Below, in pieces: positions 47,080 through 56,310 of a stretch of DNA of 64,000 nucleotides. The position numbers were made by a program, and so were the translations under genes. The stretch lies in contig NZ_JOJM01000015.1 of assembly GCF_000720325.1 (NCBI RefSeq), forward strand, positions 1 to 64,000, given 5' to 3'. Within the stretch, counting starts at the first letter, position 1. Each line of letters opens with the position of its first letter. The DNA comes from Streptomyces sp. NRRL B-1347 (GTDB lineage: Bacteria > Actinomycetota > Actinomycetes > Streptomycetales > Streptomycetaceae). The notes beneath the pieces are model-generated. The model was not told the origin of the DNA, ran no database searches, and worked only from the letters and a program-made list of their open reading frames with translations.

Positions 47080-48342
47080 CTACTTCAGGCCGGGGTACAG
47101 CGGGTGCTTCGCGGCCAGAGCGGACACCCGGGCCGCGAGGGCCGCGGCGTCGAAGTCCGGCTTGAGGGTCTCGGCGATGACGTCCGCGACCTCGCGGAAG
47201 TCCTCGGCCCCGAAACCGCGGGTGGCGAGCGCGGGCGTGCCGATGCGCAGGCCGGAGGTGACCATGGGCGGGCGCGGGTCGTTCGGGACCGCGTTGCGGT
47301 TGACCGTGATGCCGACCTCGTGGAGGCGGTCCTCGGCCTGCTGGCCGTCGAGCTCGCTGTTGCGCAGGTCCACCAGGACCAGGTGCACGTCCGTGCCGCC
47401 GGACAGGACCGCGACGCCGTGCTCCTTGACGTCGTCCTGGACCAGGCGCTCGGCCAGGATCCGGGCGCCGTCCAGGGTGCGCTCCTGTCGCTCCTTGAAG
47501 TCGTCCGAGGCCGCGACCTTGAAGGAGACGGCCTTGGCCGCGATCACGTGCTCGAGGGGGCCGCCCTGGAAGCCCGGGAAGACCGCCGAGTTCAGCTTCT
47601 TCGCGAAGTCCTTGTTGCGGGCCAGGATGATGCCGCCGCGCGGGCCGCCGAGCGTCTTGTGCGTGGTGGAGGTGACCACGTCCGCGAACGGCACCGGGTT
47701 CGGGTGCAGGCCCGCGGCGACGAGACCGGCGAAGTGCGCCATGTCGACCCACAGGTACGCGCCGACCTCGTCGGCGATCCGGCGGAACTCGGCGAAGTCG
47801 AGCTGGCGCGGGTAGGCGGACCAGCCCGCGATGATCACCTTGGGGCTGTTCTCCTTGGCCAGGCGCTCGACCTCGGCCATGTCGACCAGGCCGGCCTCGT
47901 CCACGTGGTACGCGACCACGTTGAACTGCTTGCCGGAGAAGTTCAGGCGCATGCCGTGGGTGAGGTGGCCGCCGTGCGCCAGGTCCAGGCCGAGGATCGT
48001 GTCGCCGGGCTTGGCGATCGCGAAGAGGGCGGCCTGGTTGGCGGAGGCGCCGGAGTGCGGCTGGACGTTGGCGTACTCGGCGCCGAACAGGTCCTTGACC
48101 CGGTCGATCGCGATCTGCTCGGTGACGTCGACGTGCTCGCAGCCGCCGTAGTAGCGGCGGCCCGGGTAGCCCTCGGCGTACTTGTTGGTGAGGACCGTGC
48201 CCTGGGCCTCCATGACCGCGACCGGAGCGAAGTTCTCCGAGGCGATCATTTCCAGGGTGGACTGCTGGCGGTGGAGCTCGGCGTCGACGGCCGCGGCCAC
48301 GTCCGGGTCGAGCTCGTGGAGAGGAGTGTTCAGAAGCGACAT
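47080..48342 (-). CDS. glyA: Serine hydroxymethyltransferase
   Basis: PLP enzyme interconverting serine plus tetrahydrofolate with glycine plus methylene-tetrahydrofolate. 420 aa, standard length, with [30 protein letters not shown], the cofactor strand [19 protein letters not shown] Lys229 in [14 protein letters not shown], and [19 protein letters not shown]. Starts with ATG at 48342, 25 nt after gcvH. In this operon it uses the methylene-tetrahydrofolate generated by glycine cleavage to turn a second glycine into serine. Streptomyces usually has another glyA; this copy is probably the glycine-catabolic one. Confidence 0.97.
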   Translation of the reverse strand: MSLLNTPLHELDPDVAAAVDAELHRQQSTLEMIASENFAPVAVMEAQGTVLTNKYAEGYPGRRYYGGCEHVDVTEQIAIDRVKDLFGAEYANVQPHSGASANQAALFAIAKPGDTILGLDLAHGGHLTHGMRLNFSGKQFNVVAYHVDEAGLVDMAEVERLAKENSPKVIIAGWSAYPRQLDFAEFRRIADEVGAYLWVDMAHFAGLVAAGLHPNPVPFADVVTSTTHKTLGGPRGGIILARNKDFAKKLNSAVFPGFQGGPLEHVIAAKAVSFKVAASDDFKERQERTLDGARILAERLVQDDVKEHGVAVLSGGTDVHLVLVDLRNSELDGQQAEDRLHEVGITVNRNAVPNDPRPPMVTSGLRIGTPALATRGFGAEDFREVADVIAETLKPDFDAAALAARVSALAAKHPLYPGLK

Positions 48343-48367
48343 CGGAAGATCAGTCCTTACGCCGTGG

Positions 48368-48745
48368 TCAGCTGCCTGCGAACGCGGTGTACTCGTCGGC
48401 GGAGAGCAGGTCGCCCGGCTCCTCCGAGACGCGCACCTTGAACAGCCAGCCGCCCTCGAAGGGGGCCGAGTTCACCAGGGAAGGGTCGTCCACAACGTCC
48501 TGGTTGGCCTCGACGACCTCACCCGAAACCGGCGAGTACAGATCGCTGACCGACTTCGTCGACTCCAGCTCGCCGCAGGTCTCACCCGCGGTGACGGTGT
48601 CGCCGACGGACGGCAGGTCGGCGTAGACGACGTCACCGAGCGCGTTGGCCGCGAACTCGGTGATGCCGACCGTCGCCACACCGTCCTCGGTGGCCGACAG
48701 CCACTCGTGCTCCTTGCTGTAACGCAGCTGCTGGGGGTTGCTCAT
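48368..48745 (-). CDS. gcvH: Glycine cleavage system H protein
   Basis: Lipoyl carrier that shuttles the aminomethyl group between the P, T and L proteins. 125 aa; ATG at 48745 with AGGAGAATT 6-10 nt upstream. The lipoylated Lys64 lies in [16 protein letters not shown], preceded by [13 protein letters not shown] and followed by [17 protein letters not shown]. Second gene of the riboswitch-controlled operon. gcvP is not in this window. Confidence 0.97.
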   Translation of the reverse strand: MSNPQQLRYSKEHEWLSATEDGVATVGITEFAANALGDVVYADLPSVGDTVTAGETCGELESTKSVSDLYSPVSGEVVEANQDVVDDPSLVNSAPFEGGWLFKVRVSEEPGDLLSADEYTAFAGS

Positions 48746-48888
48746 GGCGTGAATTCTCCTGTACGCGGGCGTGTGCTGATGAACGCGGGGATGTGCAGTC
48801 TTACGGAGTGAGACGGGACGGACGGGACACCGGCGGACGAAACCGGGCCCGGCGCCTCCGCTGTGATCAGTCCGGCGCGGGGCGCGCG

Positions 48889-50022
48889 CTACTTCTGCCG
48901 CTTGTAGAACGGCAGCGCCACGACCTCGTACGGCTCGTGGGTGCCGCGGATGTCCACGCCCACGCCCGCCGTGCCCGGCTCGGCGTGGGCCGGGTCGACG
49001 TACGCCATCGCGATCGGCTTGCCGAGCGTCGGCGACGGGGCGCCGGAGGTGACCTTGCCGATGACCTCGCCGTTCGCCACGACGTCCATGCCCGAGCGCG
49101 GGACCCGGCGGCCCTCGGCGATCAGGCCGACGAGCTTGCGCGGGGGCGCGCCCGCGGCGCGCTCCGCGGCGGCCTTCAGGGCGTCGTGGCCCACGAAGTC
49201 GCCGGCGTGGGTCGTCTTGTCGAACTTCACGACCCGGCCGAGGCCCGCGTCGAAGGGGGTGAGCGACGTCGTCAGCTCGTTCCCGTACAGCGGCATGCCC
49301 GCCTCCAGGCGGAGCGTGTCGCGGCAGGAGAGACCGCATGGCACGAGCCCGACGGGGGTACCCGCGTCCGTGAGCGCCCGCCACAGCTTCTCGGCGTGCT
49401 CCGGCCGCACGAACAGCTCGAAGCCGTCCTCGCCGGTGTAGCCCGTGCGGGCGATCAGGGCGGAGACGCCCGCCACGGTGCCCGGCAGGCCCGCGTAGTA
49501 CTTCAGGCCGTCCAGGTCGGCGTCCGTGAGGGACTTCAGGATGCCGGGGGACTCCGGGCCCTGCACGGCGATCAGGGCGTAGGCGTCGCGGTCGTCGCGG
49601 ACCTCGGCGTCGAAGCCCGCGGCGCGCTCGGTGAGGGCGTCCAGGACCGTCTGGGCGTTGGAGGCGTTGGCCACGACCATGTACTCGGTCTCGGCCAGGC
49701 GGTAGACGATCAGGTCGTCCAGGATGCCGCCGTCCTGCTGACAGATCATGGTGTACCGGGCGCGGCCCACGGAGACGGAGCCGATGTTGCCGACGAGCGC
49801 GAAGTTCAGCAGGTCCACGGCCTGGGCGCCGGTCACGGTGATCTCGCCCATGTGGGAGAGGTCGAAGAGGCCGGCCTTGGTGCGCACGGCGTTGTGCTCG
49901 TCGCGCTCGCTGCCGTACCGCAGCGGCATGTCCCAGCCCGCGAAGTCGGTCATGGTGGCGCCCAGGGAACGGTGCAGGGCGTCGAGGGCGGTCTGACGTG
50001 GGGCGCTTGCGGTCTGACTCAT
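48889..50022 (-). CDS. gcvT: Glycine cleavage system T protein (aminomethyltransferase)
   Basis: Releases ammonia from the aminomethyl-lipoyl H protein and forms methylene-tetrahydrofolate. 377 aa from the ATG at 50022, with GGAG 9 nt upstream; an in-frame upstream start would fall inside riboswitch sequence. Motifs: [72 protein letters not shown]. First gene of gcvT-gcvH-glyA-sdaA, immediately downstream of a tandem glycine riboswitch. The 143-nt gap before gcvH contains nothing recognised. Confidence 0.96.
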   Translation of the reverse strand: MSQTASAPRQTALDALHRSLGATMTDFAGWDMPLRYGSERDEHNAVRTKAGLFDLSHMGEITVTGAQAVDLLNFALVGNIGSVSVGRARYTMICQQDGGILDDLIVYRLAETEYMVVANASNAQTVLDALTERAAGFDAEVRDDRDAYALIAVQGPESPGILKSLTDADLDGLKYYAGLPGTVAGVSALIARTGYTGEDGFELFVRPEHAEKLWRALTDAGTPVGLVPCGLSCRDTLRLEAGMPLYGNELTTSLTPFDAGLGRVVKFDKTTHAGDFVGHDALKAAAERAAGAPPRKLVGLIAEGRRVPRSGMDVVANGEVIGKVTSGAPSPTLGKPIAMAYVDPAHAEPGTAGVGVDIRGTHEPYEVVALPFYKRQK

Positions 50023-50055
50023 CAGTACTGGCTCCAGGGCATGACGGGCGAGGTC

Positions 50056-50296
50056 TGTCCTCCCCATCTGTCATAAACCTGAGAGGTTCACCATGCCCCG
50101 CGCGTATAACGGAGCATGACTTGCACCTTGGGTGGAGCCGCCCCGCTGGCCGCGCTGGACGCGCGCGTCGGGGGAGTGGCTCGCTTTTCAGATGTGCCTC
50201 GCCCGCGCGGTACGGGGCCTGAGAGATTCAAGGGAGGAACTTGCTCCTTCGGCGCCCCACGACGCTCACGCGTCACCGGGGACTCTCCCGCGCGGA
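50056..50296 (-). promoter_or_regulatory. Tandem glycine riboswitch
   Basis: Two glycine aptamers read leftward before gcvT. Aptamer 1 (about 50295-50211) begins GCGGGAGAGTCCC, has the core GCGCCGAAGGAGCAAG and closes with AATCTCTCAGGCCCC. A short linker with GAAAAGC leads to aptamer 2 (about 50190-50066), with GGCTCCACCCAAGGTGCAAG and GAACCTCTCAGGTTT. The paired A-rich core and the CTCTCAGG closing strands are the family hallmarks. Cooperative glycine binding switches on cleavage genes; S. griseus is known to use such switches for glycine detoxification. The start codon follows about 35 nt later. Confidence 0.93.
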
Positions 50297-50434
50297 TTCA
50301 AGCGGCCGGTATGGAGTTGGCGCGCACATCATTGCACGCGCCCCCGCTTCACAACAGCCGCAACCAGGGAGTCCCCCGTTGTCGTCTTCGTAAGGCATTA
50401 CCTTCTCTTTACAGTCGACGGAGAAGTACTGGGG

Positions 50435-51199
50435 ATGAGTGACGTGACGAGCATGGGGAGGCCGATCACGGTGCGCAGGAGCAGTGCTTACGCGACGACC
50501 ACGGGCGTCTCGCTGCCCAAGGCGGGGGCAGTGCTGCCCGGCGCGGGCGTCGCGCTGCCCCCGCAGCCGGGCGCCCCCGCGGGTCCGGCGCGCGAGGCCG
50601 CCACGGGCTCCCCGCGGGCCGTGGTGCGCGACCTCAGGGACCGCGCCGGGCGCGGCCCGCGCCGCCTGGTGTTCGCCGCGGGCGACGTCGTGGTGGTCTC
50701 CGGACTGCCCGGCAGCGGCAAGTCCACGCTGATGCGGCGCGCCGTCGCGGGCCCGCGCGTGGACTCCCAGGACACCCGCGACCGCTGGGCGGCCCGCGTG
50801 CCGCGCCGGATCCCGTACGCGCTCTACCGCCCCCTCGTCCGCGTCGCGCACTACGCACACCTGCGCCGCACCCTGCGCGCGGGCACCGGCGTCGTCGTCC
50901 ACGACTGCGGTACGCAGCCCTGGGTGCGCCGCTGGCTCGCCCGCGCGGCGGCCCGGCGCGGGGCCACGCTGCACCTGCTGCTGCTCGACGTGCCCGCGCC
51001 GGTCGCCCTCGACGGCCAGCGCGCCCGCGGCCGCGGCGTCTCGCGGTACGCCTTCGCGCGGCACCGCAGGACGGTCGGCCGCCTGGTCGGGGCCGCCGAG
51101 CGCGGGCAGCTGCCGCGCGGCTGCGGCGCGGCCGTGCTGCTCGACCGGGAGGCGGCGGGGGCGCTGCACGAGCTGGGCTTCGAGGGCCAGGACGGGTAG
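50435..51199 (+). CDS. P-loop kinase-like ATPase of unknown substrate
   Basis: 254-aa AAA_33/zeta-kinase-like nucleotide-binding protein. Start ATG at 50435 with GGAGAAG about 8 nt upstream. A Pro/Ala-rich N-terminal 65 residues precede Walker A VVSGLPGSGKSTLM (Lys96), a DSQDTRDRW segment resembling the lid/specificity region of zeta toxins and polynucleotide kinases, the strand GVVVHDCGTQPWVRRWL, and LHLLLLDVPAPVALDGQRAR with an Arg-rich stretch near RGRGVSRYAFARHRRTVGRL. No adjacent antitoxin-like gene, so toxin function is not supported. It diverges from the glycine operon. Confidence 0.72.
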   Translation: MSDVTSMGRPITVRRSSAYATTTGVSLPKAGAVLPGAGVALPPQPGAPAGPAREAATGSPRAVVRDLRDRAGRGPRRLVFAAGDVVVVSGLPGSGKSTLMRRAVAGPRVDSQDTRDRWAARVPRRIPYALYRPLVRVAHYAHLRRTLRAGTGVVVHDCGTQPWVRRWLARAAARRGATLHLLLLDVPAPVALDGQRARGRGVSRYAFARHRRTVGRLVGAAERGQLPRGCGAAVLLDREAAGALHELGFEGQDG

Positions 51200-51270
51200 G
51201 CCGTGCCGCGCGTGCCGGCCGGCGTTAGGGTCGGGCCGCAGGACAGCACGGAGAGCAGGGGTCGAGACAG

Positions 51271-52056
51271 ATGGAATTTCCGGGGGACGTACCGGCACAG
51301 GCGCACGCCCATCCGTACGGCGGCTGGCCCGCCAACGAACTGGAGGAGGTGCTCGCCGCCTCGCTCGGCGCGCCGCCGTCCGAGGCGACGGGCGCCCGCA
51401 TGATCGAGGTGCTCGGCCGCAGCACGCTGTGGATCCCGCTGCCGAACGGGGGCGGGCCCGACAGCGGCACGCTCGACCTGCCGACGCTGGAGCTCGACGG
51501 GCAGGCGTACGTGCCCGTCTTCACCTCCGAGCAGGAGTTCCAGCAGGCCACCGGGGGGCGGATGAGCTGCACGGTGGCGCCGGCGGTGGAGTTCGCGCGC
51601 GGCCTGGCGCCGGAGCTCGGCATCGCGCTGAACCCGGAGGGCACGGTCGCGGTGCCGCTGCCGCCCGCCGCGGTGGCCGTGCTGTGCCGGGCGGGCCGGA
51701 CGGAGCTGGACGGGCCCGCGAGCGGCGGCCGGGTGCGGCTCTACGAACCGGACTGGCAGGACGACCCGGTGGACTTCCTGTCCGCCGCGGCCCAGGAGTT
51801 CGAGGCGACGGGCGCGGTGCTCGGCGCGCGGCGCTGCCTCGCCACCGTCGAGGACGAGGCGCCCACCCTCTTCATCGGCGTCGAGCTGTCCTCCTGGGAG
51901 GGGGACGCCAGGGAGCTGCCCATGCAGGCCCTGGGCCGCGCCCTCGGCCGGGCCCCGGTCCCGTGGCCGGTCAACCTGGTCCTCCTGGACGTGGCACAGG
52001 ACCCGGTGGGCGACTGGATGAAGGCCCGCCTCCGCCCGTTCTTCACCGCGGGCTAG
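51271..52056 (+). CDS. SseB-like protein (enhanced serine sensitivity family)
   Basis: 261-aa cytoplasmic protein of the SseB family, named after an E. coli gene whose overexpression changes serine tolerance. The N-terminal SseB domain shows PANELEEVLAASLG, STLWIPLPNGG, AYVPVFTSEQEFQQATG, FARGLAPELGIALNPEG; the C-terminal domain contains PTLFIGVELSSWEGD and WPVNLVLLDV. ATG at 51271 with AGGGG upstream. Its location beside glyA, sdaA and the glycine switch makes a role around serine/glycine homeostasis reasonable, but biochemical function of the family is not established. Confidence 0.85.
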   Translation: MEFPGDVPAQAHAHPYGGWPANELEEVLAASLGAPPSEATGARMIEVLGRSTLWIPLPNGGGPDSGTLDLPTLELDGQAYVPVFTSEQEFQQATGGRMSCTVAPAVEFARGLAPELGIALNPEGTVAVPLPPAAVAVLCRAGRTELDGPASGGRVRLYEPDWQDDPVDFLSAAAQEFEATGAVLGARRCLATVEDEAPTLFIGVELSSWEGDARELPMQALGRALGRAPVPWPVNLVLLDVAQDPVGDWMKARLRPFFTAG

Positions 52057-52064
52057 CGGGGGCG

Positions 52065-52107
52065 GCGCCCCGAAGGGGCGCGGGGAACTGCGCGACCAGC
52101 CACAACG
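52065..52107 (+). terminator. Terminator hairpin within a common Streptomyces extragenic repeat
   Basis: GCGCCCC (52065-52071) pairs with GGGGCGC (52075-52081) across a GAA loop, 9 nt after the sseB-like stop. The tail GGGGAACTGCGCGACCAGCC (52082-52101) is, from memory, a sequence found after many genes in many Streptomyces genomes. Confidence 0.75.
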
Positions 52108-52123
52108 AGGCCGCAGATGCCCG

Positions 52124-52153
52124 ACGGCACAGCACGGCACAGCACGGCAAAGC
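52124..52153. repeat. Three tandem copies of a 10-nt unit
   Basis: ACGGCACAGC is repeated at 52124 and 52134, then ACGGCAAAGC at 52144 with one change. It lies in the 195-nt gap between the two SseB-like genes. Confidence 0.7.
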
Positions 52154-52251
52154 CGTTCAAGCGCTAAGTCGCGACGTCCCGCTTAAGCTGTTCCCGGTGA
52201 CGCGGTCGGCGCAACGACCGCGCAGGGCACGTCGCGAAGGGGCGGTTACGG

Positions 52252-53028
52252 GTGAGCGCGTCGGGCACCGCTGCGGCCGGACAGGTCGAGCACATGCTGC
52301 GGCAGGTGACGCCGGGGCGCTATGACGCGTACGAGGCGCTCCTGCACGCTCTCGCCGACGACAAGGTGTGGATGCTGCTCTGGCACGGCCAGGCCGGATC
52401 CCCCGACGCCCAGTACGGGAACATGGAGGTGGAGGGGTACGGCTACGCACCGTGCGTGACCTCCGCCCAGGAGCTCTCCGCGAGCGGCTGGAACCGGGGC
52501 TACGAGGTGGTGGGCGGCCTCGACGTGGCGCGCGCCCTGTACCCGGACCACTACGGCCTGTGGCTCAATCCGCACGCCCCGGGCGGCGGCGTCGGCGTCC
52601 CCTGGCTCGATCTGCGGCGCATCGCGAGCGGCCTCGCGGCCCAGCCCGCGGGCCCGCTGCGGCTTGCCGATCCGACCATCGAACTCCCGCAGTTCTACGC
52701 GCTGTTGAGCCAGAACGCGCACCGCACCCCGGCCGTCCGCGCGCTGCGCCGCGCCTGGGTGCAGCCGGTGCTCGGCGCCCCCTATCTGGCCATCGGCCTG
52801 GACGTGTACGACACCTCGCCCGCGTCCGTCGACTCGGTGCGCGCGATGATGCAGCAGTCCATCGGCGCCGTCCCCGAGGGCCTGCCCGTCTCGACCGTCG
52901 CGATGGCCGATCCGCACGACCCGGTCGCGCTGTGGCTGCGCGCCAACGCCCGGCCGTTCTACGACCGCGACGCGCAGGCGTCCCCGGCCCCCGCCGCAGG
53001 CGGATACGGCTATCCCGCCCAATACTGA
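52252..53028 (+). CDS. SseB-like protein, second divergent copy
   Basis: 258-aa protein distantly similar to its upstream neighbour. N-terminal part with YEALLHALADDKVWMLLWHG, APCVTSAQELSASGWNRG, ALYPDHYGLWLNPHAPGGGVG replaces the corresponding SseB strands; the C-terminal part has APYLAIGLDVYDTSPASVDS, and LPVSTVAMADPHDPVALWLR aligns with the end of the first copy (VGDWMKARLRPFF versus WLRANARPFY). GTG at 52252 with AAGGGG upstream. A diverged duplicate is inferred. Tyr/Gly-rich C-terminus. Confidence 0.75.
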   Translation: MSASGTAAAGQVEHMLRQVTPGRYDAYEALLHALADDKVWMLLWHGQAGSPDAQYGNMEVEGYGYAPCVTSAQELSASGWNRGYEVVGGLDVARALYPDHYGLWLNPHAPGGGVGVPWLDLRRIASGLAAQPAGPLRLADPTIELPQFYALLSQNAHRTPAVRALRRAWVQPVLGAPYLAIGLDVYDTSPASVDSVRAMMQQSIGAVPEGLPVSTVAMADPHDPVALWLRANARPFYDRDAQASPAPAAGGYGYPAQY

Positions 53029-53421
53029 GACATATTGGACCTAAGCGGCAGCAATCCCCTCGCGTGCCCCGCGCCGTGCATCACGGGTGGTGGCTGGATT
53101 CCGCTTCCTGGTGATGGCCTGATCAGCGTCGACGTGCACGATGTCCCCTTCTGGGGCAGGAGTGAGCGTATGGACGCGCGTGGTGCCTGTGCCCACAACT
53201 GCCCCGTGTTCGCCCGGCGTTCAGTGACGTCCGGATAACGGAACACCTCGATCAGCATCACGGTTGCGCATCCATTCCCCGACAAGTCTGGTAACAGATC
53301 ACGACCCCGTTGAAGACTCCCGCTCCAAGGGGCCTTCGCCCCTGTGTACGACGGACTGATCACGTCGCTACAGCGGCAAGTGCGGGCCGGTCACCGCCGG
53401 TTGAGAGGGGTCCCTGCCACG
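53029..53421. other. Intergenic/leader region before the peptide ABC importer
   Basis: 393 nt without a supported gene. The segment 53240-53320 is AT-richer and probably holds the operon promoter. A 6-bp stem with a CTTC loop, AGGGGC/GCCCCT (53328-53343), lies in the presumed leader, about 80 nt before the start codon at 53422. Confidence 0.45.
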
Positions 53422-54426
53422 ATGACGGCGCCATTGCATGACACACCTGCGGACGCGAAACCCACGGAGGAAGTCGCCCCCGCAGCTGGTGCAGGGGGGA
53501 AGAAGGTCGAGGGGCGCTCCCTCACGCAGATCGCCTGGAACCGCCTGAAGCGCGACAAGGTCGCCCTCGCGGGCGGCATCACGGTGGTCCTCCTGGTCCT
53601 CGTGGCGGTGTTCGCACCCCTGATCGTCAGCGTGCTCGGACACCCGCCGAACGACTTCCACCAGGAGAAGCTGGACCCGCTGACGAACCTGCCCACGGGC
53701 TCGTTCGGCGGCGTGAGCAGCGACTACCTCTTCGGAGTCGAGCCCAACAAGGGCCGCGACGTGTTCAGCCGGATCGTCTACGGAGCACGCATCTCGCTGC
53801 TCGTGGCCTTCCTCGCGGCGATCGTCGCCGTCGTGCTCGGCACCCTCTTCGGGATCATCGCCGGCTACTTCGGCGGCTGGATCGACGCCCTGATCAGCCG
53901 CGTGATGGACGTGCTGCTCTCCTTCCCGCAGCTGCTGTTCATCATCTCCCTGGTCTCGGTCCTTCCCGACGACTTCCTCGGGCTCGAAGGGACGAGCGTG
54001 CGCGTCGCGATCCTCGTCCTGGTCATCGGCTTCTTCGGCTGGCCGTACATCGGGCGCATCGTGCGCGGCCAGACGCTCTCGCTCAGGGAACGCGAGTACG
54101 TGGAGGCCGCCAAGAGCCTCGGCGGCGGCCGGCGCCACATCCTGTTCCGCGAACTCCTGCCGAACCTCGTGGCCCCCATCACCGTCTACGCGACGCTGAT
54201 GATCCCCACGAACATCCTCACGGAGGCCGCCCTCAGCTTCCTGGGCGCGGGTGTCAAGCCGCCGACCGCCTCCTGGGGAGGCATGCTGCGCGACGCCCTC
54301 GAAACGTACGAGCACGACCCCATGTTCATGGTCTTCCCGGGTGTGACGATCTTCATCACGGTGCTCGCCTTCAACCTCTTCGGGGACGGTCTGCGCGACG
54401 CGCTCGACCCCAAGGGAACCCGCTAG
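53422..54426 (+). CDS. Peptide ABC importer, inner-membrane permease (DppC/OppC type)
   Basis: 334-aa permease. The ATG at 53422 is chosen because the upstream extension has no protein character; an AGGGG lies about 11 nt before it. A 45-residue acidic/Ala cytoplasmic lead is followed by transmembrane segments (ITVVLLVLVAVFAPLIVSVL, ISLLVAFLAAIVAVVLGTLF, LLFIISLVSVLP, VAILVLVIGFFGWPYI, FPGVTIFITVLAFNLF). The coupling EAA loop is EYVEAAKSLGGGRRHILFRELLPN. First gene of the operon, ahead of the binding protein, which is an uncommon order. Confidence 0.94.
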   Translation: MTAPLHDTPADAKPTEEVAPAAGAGGKKVEGRSLTQIAWNRLKRDKVALAGGITVVLLVLVAVFAPLIVSVLGHPPNDFHQEKLDPLTNLPTGSFGGVSSDYLFGVEPNKGRDVFSRIVYGARISLLVAFLAAIVAVVLGTLFGIIAGYFGGWIDALISRVMDVLLSFPQLLFIISLVSVLPDDFLGLEGTSVRVAILVLVIGFFGWPYIGRIVRGQTLSLREREYVEAAKSLGGGRRHILFRELLPNLVAPITVYATLMIPTNILTEAALSFLGAGVKPPTASWGGMLRDALETYEHDPMFMVFPGVTIFITVLAFNLFGDGLRDALDPKGTR

Positions 54427-54528
54427 CAGACCCGACCGACTTGCCCCTGCCGCTGGTCAGGTGGCTCTTTCCATGGTTCTTCGGCAGCGATAAGCCAGGG
54501 AACCGCGAATCTGGAAGGTTGCGAGAAA

Positions 54529-56301
54529 ATGCCCACACTTCCCCCGAAAAGGCGGCTCGCCGCGGGCGCGGCCCTCGTCGTCGCGGCGCTGGTGACCACC
54601 ACGGCCTGCGGCGGTGGCGACGGTGACGGCGACGGCGACGGGAAGGGCGCCGGCTACAACGCCGCCCTGAACAAGGTCGCCAAGCCCTCCAAGAAGACCG
54701 GCGGCACCCTGCGCATGGTCGGCAAGCAGGACCTCGACTCGGCCGACCCGCAGCGCGCGTACTACGGCATGTCCTGGGACTTCATGCGCTTCTACACCCG
54801 CCAGCTGGTGTCGTACGACACCAAGCCGGGCAAGGCGGGCACGAAGCTGGTGCCGGACCTCGCCAAGTCCACCGCGAAGATCTCGGCCGACGGCAAGACC
54901 TACACGTACGAGCTGCGTGACGGCCTCACCTGGGAGGACGGCTCGCCGCTGACCTCCAAGGACATCAAGTACGGGATCGAGCGCATCTGGGCCAAGGACA
55001 CCATCACCGGCGGCCCCGGCTACCTGCGCCAGGCGCTCGACCCCAAGGGCGAGTACCCGGGTCCCTACAAGGACAAGTCGGCGGACAAGCTCGGTCTGAA
55101 GGCGATCCAGACGCCGAACGACAAGACCATCATCTTCAAGCTGCCCAAGCGCAACGGTGACTTCGAGCAGTTCCTCGCGATGCCGTCCGGCTCCCCGGTC
55201 AAGGCGGCGAAGGACACCAAGGCGAAGTACACCTCGCGGCCGTTCTCCGCGGGCCCGTACAAGTTCGAGACGTACAAGCCCGGCAAGAAGATCGTGCTCG
55301 TGCGCAACGACAAGTGGAAGAAGGCCTCGGACCCGATCCGCCCGGCCCTGCCGGACAAGATCGACGTCACCATCTCCGCCAACCTGGAGGAGAACGACAA
55401 GCGTCTGATGGCCGGCGACTACGACGTCGACCTCAACGGCACCGGCATGACCCAGTCCGGCCGCGTCACCGCCGTCCAGAAGCACCGCGACAGCGTCGAC
55501 AACATGCACACGTCCTTCGTGCGCTACGTCGCCCTGATCCACACGGCGAAGCCGTTCGACAACGTCCACTGCCGCAAGGCCGTCTTCTACGCCACGGACT
55601 TCGCGAGCCTCCAGCAGACCCGCGGCGGCAAGCTCGCCGCCGGTGACATCGCCAACAGCACCTTCCCCAAGGCGATCCCGGGCTACAGCGACTACGACCC
55701 CTACGGCGTCCTGGAGCGCAAGGGCAAGCCGGACCTGGCCAAGGCCAAGGACGAGCTCAAGCAGTGCGACAAGCCGAACGGCTTCAGCGCCAAGCTGACC
55801 GCCCGCAACAACAACCCGGGTGAGGTCGACGCCGCCGAGGCGCTGCAGGCCCAGCTGAAGAAGGCGAACATCAACATCGACGTCGAGTCCCTCGACGGCG
55901 CCGACTCCGCCAGCATCACCGGTTCGCCCTCCGTGGTGAAGAAGCGCGGCTACAGCATGCAGATGTCCGGCTGGGGCCCCGACTTCCCGTCCGGCCAGGG
56001 CTACGCGCAGCCGCTGTTCGACTCGCGCTACCTGGTCGAGAACGGCAACTACAACGAGTCCCAGATCAAGGACAAGAAGATCGACGGGCTGTTCGACAAG
56101 GCGATCGCCGAGACCGACCCGGTCAAGGCCGGTGAGATCTACAAGCAGCTCGACAAGCGCATCCTCGACGACGCCGACTGGATGCCGTTCCTGTACGAGA
56201 AGAACATCACCTGGCGCGGACCGCGGCTGACCAACGCCTACATGTCCGACGCCTACAACGGCCGGTACGACTACGTCTCGCTCGGCGTCAGCAGCAAGTA
56301 A
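54529..56301 (+). CDS. Peptide-binding lipoprotein of the ABC importer (SBP family 5)
   Basis: 590-aa extracellular substrate receptor. Lipoprotein signal with lipobox TTAC (Cys27) and a Gly/Asp linker (GGGDGDGDGDG). The family 5 pattern is clear: GGTLRMVGKQDLDSADPQRA, LVPDLAKSTAKISADGKTYT, YELRDGLTWEDGSPLTSKDI, FSAGPYKFETYKPGKKIVLV, CRKAVFYATDF and the QMSGWGPDFPSGQGYAQPLF region near the ligand cleft. The long cleft loops fit oligopeptides rather than dipeptides or nickel. ATG at 54529 with GGAAGG upstream. Followed by an 11-bp hairpin before the next gene. Confidence 0.94.
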   Translation: MPTLPPKRRLAAGAALVVAALVTTTACGGGDGDGDGDGKGAGYNAALNKVAKPSKKTGGTLRMVGKQDLDSADPQRAYYGMSWDFMRFYTRQLVSYDTKPGKAGTKLVPDLAKSTAKISADGKTYTYELRDGLTWEDGSPLTSKDIKYGIERIWAKDTITGGPGYLRQALDPKGEYPGPYKDKSADKLGLKAIQTPNDKTIIFKLPKRNGDFEQFLAMPSGSPVKAAKDTKAKYTSRPFSAGPYKFETYKPGKKIVLVRNDKWKKASDPIRPALPDKIDVTISANLEENDKRLMAGDYDVDLNGTGMTQSGRVTAVQKHRDSVDNMHTSFVRYVALIHTAKPFDNVHCRKAVFYATDFASLQQTRGGKLAAGDIANSTFPKAIPGYSDYDPYGVLERKGKPDLAKAKDELKQCDKPNGFSAKLTARNNNPGEVDAAEALQAQLKKANINIDVESLDGADSASITGSPSVVKKRGYSMQMSGWGPDFPSGQGYAQPLFDSRYLVENGNYNESQIKDKKIDGLFDKAIAETDPVKAGEIYKQLDKRILDDADWMPFLYEKNITWRGPRLTNAYMSDAYNGRYDYVSLGVSSK

Positions 56302-56310
56302 CGCCCGACC

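Noticed and set aside
50435..51199. P-loop gene read as a zeta-type toxin of a toxin-antitoxin pair
   Set aside because: No small antitoxin-like gene is adjacent and toxin substrate-binding residues cannot be confirmed; only the kinase-like fold is supported.
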